Part shown: in pieces, positions 31,715-33,919 of the stretch
Layout: every line of letters starts with the position of its first letter
Position numbering within the stretch: position 1 is the stretch's first letter
NCBI GenBank assembly: GCA_964500605.1
Contig: CAZCOS010000016.1
Location: 1 to 33,919 of the forward strand
DNA from: Sterolibacterium sp964500605
GTDB lineage: Bacteria; Pseudomonadota; Gammaproteobacteria; Burkholderiales; Rhodocyclaceae
Length of the DNA: 33,919 nt
Reading direction: 5' to 3'
Notes under the pieces: generated by a model
The model's database searches: none
Seen by the model: the letters and a program-made list of their open reading frames with translations, nothing else
Told to the model about the DNA's origin: nothing
Position numbers and translations under genes: made by a program

Positions 31715-32209
31715 ATGAAACGGTCCACCAAATTTGTTGCAACACTTCTGCTGGCCTCGGCCAGCCTTGCCGCTCAGGCGCAGATTGCCGTCATTCAGGA
31801 CAGCACGGAGTTTGCCCGGGTACTCAATTACTCGGCGATTCCCGGTCCGCAGATTGCTCGGCAGGTCTGTAACCCTGTCACCTACACGCGCGAGCGTGAA
31901 TCAGGCAGCAATGTCGGAGCCCAGATTGCGGGTGGGGTGCTGGGGGCTGTTGTAGGATCTCGTTTCGGCGGAGGGCATGGGCGCGATGCGGCAACGGTGG
32001 TCGGAGCCATCGGCGGGGCCATTGCAGGTGATGCGCTGTCTTCCGGCCCCAGTACAACGACGACCCAGCAGTGCAGCGTCGTTTATGAACCTGGCCCGCC
32101 TTCTGGCTATCAGGTGACCTACGATTACAAGGGCAAGCTTTACACGACGACCCTGCGCACGCCGCCGGGTGAATATCTCCGGGTGCGTAGCCGTATCACA
32201 GTAGAGTGA
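31715..32209 (+). CDS. Exported glycine-zipper protein
   Basis: The 164-aa protein has a signal peptide (MKRSTKFVATLLLASASLAAQAQ, cleaved near residue 23). A glycine-zipper membrane segment spans about residues 68-110, with repeated small-residue spacing (VGAQIAGGVLGAVVGSRFGGGHGRDAATVVGAIGG). A beta-rich C-terminus follows (YQVTYDYKGKLYTTTLRTPPGEYLRVRSRI). This layout matches the glycine-zipper 2TM/UmoD-like envelope proteins, usually outer-membrane or periplasmic with ill-defined function. GAGGAAA precedes the start. Confidence 0.8.
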   Translation: MKRSTKFVATLLLASASLAAQAQIAVIQDSTEFARVLNYSAIPGPQIARQVCNPVTYTRERESGSNVGAQIAGGVLGAVVGSRFGGGHGRDAATVVGAIGGAIAGDALSSGPSTTTTQQCSVVYEPGPPSGYQVTYDYKGKLYTTTLRTPPGEYLRVRSRITVE

Positions 32210-32326
32210 GTGGTCAAGCGGGTCAGCGGTGGTTTTCAGGTGCAAACGCTGGACGTTTTCGCGGTCTGGCCGGAACACGGCGAATTTCGGCCTACTTCCT
32301 GTTGGTTCTAAATCTTGGAGGGAGCC

Positions 32327-32965
32327 ATGAAAATCAGGCTCATTCGAAAAACTATTTTACTGATGGCGTTCGCTGCAGTGTCTGTTTCAACGGCTTGGGC
32401 TGATCGGGGTTGGCGTTCAGCTTATCGTCCTGTGCCGCCCTCTTCGATCACGATTCAGACGCAATACACGTCGCCGTCACGTTTCCCTTCTCACGCCCAC
32501 GCCGCTCATTCCACACACGCTTACGGCCGGACTCATTTTTCCGGCGGCAGTCACCGTCATTTCTGGGGGACAGTGGGGGTCGTCGTCGGGGCCACGGCTT
32601 TGTATGCCGCCATGCAGCCTCGAACGGTGTACTACGAGCCCCGTGTTATCTATAGTCCGAGTCCGCCGGTTTATTACGCACCACCACCGGTCGTCATGCA
32701 AAGCGATGGGGTTGCGGGTAGCCAGTTCATGGGGGCCACGAGTATTGTGACGGAGACAGTTTTTATTCCGTCGCCGCCGACATCGACATCGACCGCCTAT
32801 CCGCTTTCCAATGTACAGGAAGGCCCGGGAAGTGCCGGGGCGCAATGGTGGTATGCTTGCAAGCGTCCAGTGGGTTATTACCCTCATGTACGCGAATGCG
32901 AGACTGGCTGGGAGAAAGTAGCCGCCACGCCACCCGGTGCTCCGGGGCAGGTTTTCGGACAATAA
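32327..32965 (+). CDS. Exported His/Pro-rich protein with C-terminal YYP-Cys-GW motif
   Basis: The 212-aa product has a signal peptide (MKIRLIRKTILLMAFAAVSVSTAWA) and a His/Ser-rich segment (SHAHAAHSTHAYGRTHFSGGSHRHF). A short hydrophobic stretch, VGVVVGATALYAAM, follows, then a Tyr/Pro-rich region. It ends with WWYACKRPVGYYPHVRECE plus TGW, the pattern of small envelope proteins that end in Y-Y-P-x-V-x-x-C-x-x-G-W. The ATG at 32327 follows GGAGGGAG; an in-frame ATG four codons earlier overlaps that site. Function is unknown. Confidence 0.7.
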   Translation: MKIRLIRKTILLMAFAAVSVSTAWADRGWRSAYRPVPPSSITIQTQYTSPSRFPSHAHAAHSTHAYGRTHFSGGSHRHFWGTVGVVVGATALYAAMQPRTVYYEPRVIYSPSPPVYYAPPPVVMQSDGVAGSQFMGATSIVTETVFIPSPPTSTSTAYPLSNVQEGPGSAGAQWWYACKRPVGYYPHVRECETGWEKVAATPPGAPGQVFGQ

Positions 32966-32981
32966 CGGTAAATCCAATTTG

Positions 32982-33001
32982 TTCGAGCTGAGCCGCTCGA
33001 A
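32982..33001 (+). terminator. Hairpin after the YYP-motif gene (weak terminator or REP-like repeat)
   Basis: TTCGAGC (32982-32988) and GCTCGAA (32995-33001) form a perfect 7-bp stem with a 6-nt loop, 16 nt past the stop codon. Only a weak T-rich stretch follows. The sequence pattern also resembles palindromic intergenic repeats. Confidence 0.4.
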
Positions 33002-33127
33002 ACCCTTGTTGTTAAAGGGGATGCCCTTTGGCTTTCTCTCGGGGGGGGCTTCGGTCACAAACTCAGGACGCGTGGGATAATCCAGCATTTCCATAACATT
33101 TTTTCTTTCACCTACAGGAGTCATGTC

Positions 33128-33694
33128 GTGCAGAAAAACCTGCTTGCAGCTTTCTTGGCCGCCTTCTCTCTTTCCGCTTACGCTGCCCCCGAAATCTTTG
33201 TCATCGAGTCTTCGCACACCGCGCCGCGCTTTGAGTACAACCATCTTGGATTTTCCAACCAGATCCACCGCTTCGACCAGACTAGCGGTCAGATTACGTT
33301 GGACCGGGTAAGCAAAACAGCTTCAGTGGATGTCAGCATCGACGTGAGCTCGGTCAATACGGGTATGGCTGTTTTCAATCAGCACATTCAGGGTGAAGAT
33401 TTTTTTGATGTGGCCAAATATCCGAAGATCACGTTCAAGTCCCGTTCCGTCAAGTTTGAGGGTGACAAGCCGGTTTCCATTGAAGGCGATCTGACCATCA
33501 AGGGCGTGACTCGTCCGGTGACGCTGGCTGTGAAATCCTTTCTACTTAAGCCTCATCCGATGACCAAAAAGGAAGCACTGGGTGCGAATGCCGAAGCGAA
33601 GATCAAACGTTCGGACTTTAATATCAGCAAATACACACCAAGTGTCTCCGATGATGTCACGCTTTCCATCGCCGTCGAGGCAACGAAGCAGTGA
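33128..33694 (+). CDS. YceI-family periplasmic lipocalin-like protein
   Basis: YceI proteins are small beta-barrels that bind polyisoprenoid lipids in the periplasm. The 188-aa product has a signal peptide (about residues 1-20, ending LSAYA) and the family's features: FVIESSHTAPRFEYNHLGFSNQIHRFDQTSG, FFDVAKYPKITFKSRSV and GDLTIKGVTRPVTL. The start is GTG at 33128, chosen because AGGAG lies 7 nt upstream and the signal peptide then begins correctly; the ATG at 33123 is in another frame. Confidence 0.92.
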   Translation: MQKNLLAAFLAAFSLSAYAAPEIFVIESSHTAPRFEYNHLGFSNQIHRFDQTSGQITLDRVSKTASVDVSIDVSSVNTGMAVFNQHIQGEDFFDVAKYPKITFKSRSVKFEGDKPVSIEGDLTIKGVTRPVTLAVKSFLLKPHPMTKKEALGANAEAKIKRSDFNISKYTPSVSDDVTLSIAVEATKQ

Positions 33695-33723
33695 TGGACG
33701 CGTAAAAAACGGACATAAGCAAC

Positions 33724-33763
33724 AAAAAGGCCCGCCGGGATTGCGCCTGGCGGGCTTTTTTGT
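33724..33763. terminator. Bidirectional terminator between yceI and the TerC-family gene
   Basis: GCCCGCC (33730-33736) pairs with GGCGGGC (33749-33755). A T-run follows on the right and an A-run precedes it on the left, so it can terminate both the plus-strand yceI and the minus-strand gene ending at 33777. Confidence 0.9.
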
Positions 33764-33776
33764 TGCTGCAGCCGAT

Positions 33777-33919
33777 TCACTGTGAATGTTTTCGGCTTGC
33801 AAACAGGCTGGCGATTACGGAGGCCAGGATCAGAATGGTGACGACGGCCAGCGAAACCGGCGTAGGAATGTGTACCCAGGGGACGATTAGCATCTTCGTT
33901 CCGATGAAGGTGAGCACCA
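33777..33919 (-). CDS. TerC-family integral membrane protein (C-terminal part)
   Basis: The last 47 codons of a gene enter from the right edge. They read LTFIGTKMLIVPWVHIPTPV, then SLAVVTILILASVIASLFAS, with a short basic end. The FIGxKML...P.H.P..VSL pattern followed by a final hydrophobic helix is typical of the C-terminus of TerC/Alx/YkoY proteins, which are linked to metal (notably Mn) export. Only the C-terminus is visible, so the subfamily is uncertain. Confidence 0.75.
   Translation of the reverse strand, partial: VLTFIGTKMLIVPWVHIPTPVSLAVVTILILASVIASLFASRKHSQ

Overview
The window looks like chromosomal DNA from a betaproteobacterium. The support is the protein style and gene content: GlnD next to methionine aminopeptidase, a beta-type HU followed by a PpiD-like chaperone, a TorF-family porin inside a kdp operon, and a leuCDB cluster. 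GC content is moderate. No sequence search was possible, so the lineage is inferred. Most of the window is housekeeping or ordinary accessory DNA, and I see no phage, IS transposase gene or CRISPR array.

Layout. 1-5258, minus strand: the first codons of an unknown gene, then glnD (nitrogen signalling), map (N-terminal Met removal) and glpD (glycerol-3-P dehydrogenase). 5259-5495 is a divergent promoter region. 5496-7979, plus strand: hupB and a ppiD-like periplasmic foldase. 7995-8194 is a 200-bp MITE-like element with terminal inverted repeats and a perfect 10-bp flanking direct repeat. 8307-10496 encodes a natural fusion of arginase to ornithine aminotransferase, which would carry arginine to glutamate semialdehyde in one polypeptide. 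A tRNA-Leu(UAA) and a YojI/PvdE-type ABC exporter follow.

12615-21817, minus strand: a complete high-affinity potassium system. In transcription order it is kdpF, an unnamed 27-codon membrane peptide, kdpA, kdpC, kdpB, a TorF-family porin, kdpD and kdpE. The A-C-B order departs from the canonical A-B-C. KdpD/KdpE probably control the operon, and the roughly 200 bp upstream of kdpF hold a 10-bp inverted repeat and helically phased CTTGA repeats that could be operators.

22264-27205, minus strand: a PsiF-repeat secreted protein with a strong terminator, a Cys-rich lipoprotein, the B12-dependent ribonucleotide reductase nrdJ with a probable pair of NrdR boxes 32 bp apart upstream, a 104-aa unknown protein, and a two-CBS-domain protein. 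27342-30571, minus strand: leuC, leuD and leuB, closed by a strong terminator; they supply the second and third steps of leucine synthesis.

30732-33694, plus strand: an XRE/MmyB-like regulator divergent from leuC, two exported surface-type proteins, and a YceI lipocalin-like protein. A bidirectional terminator separates yceI from the C-terminus of a TerC-family membrane protein that enters from the right edge on the minus strand.
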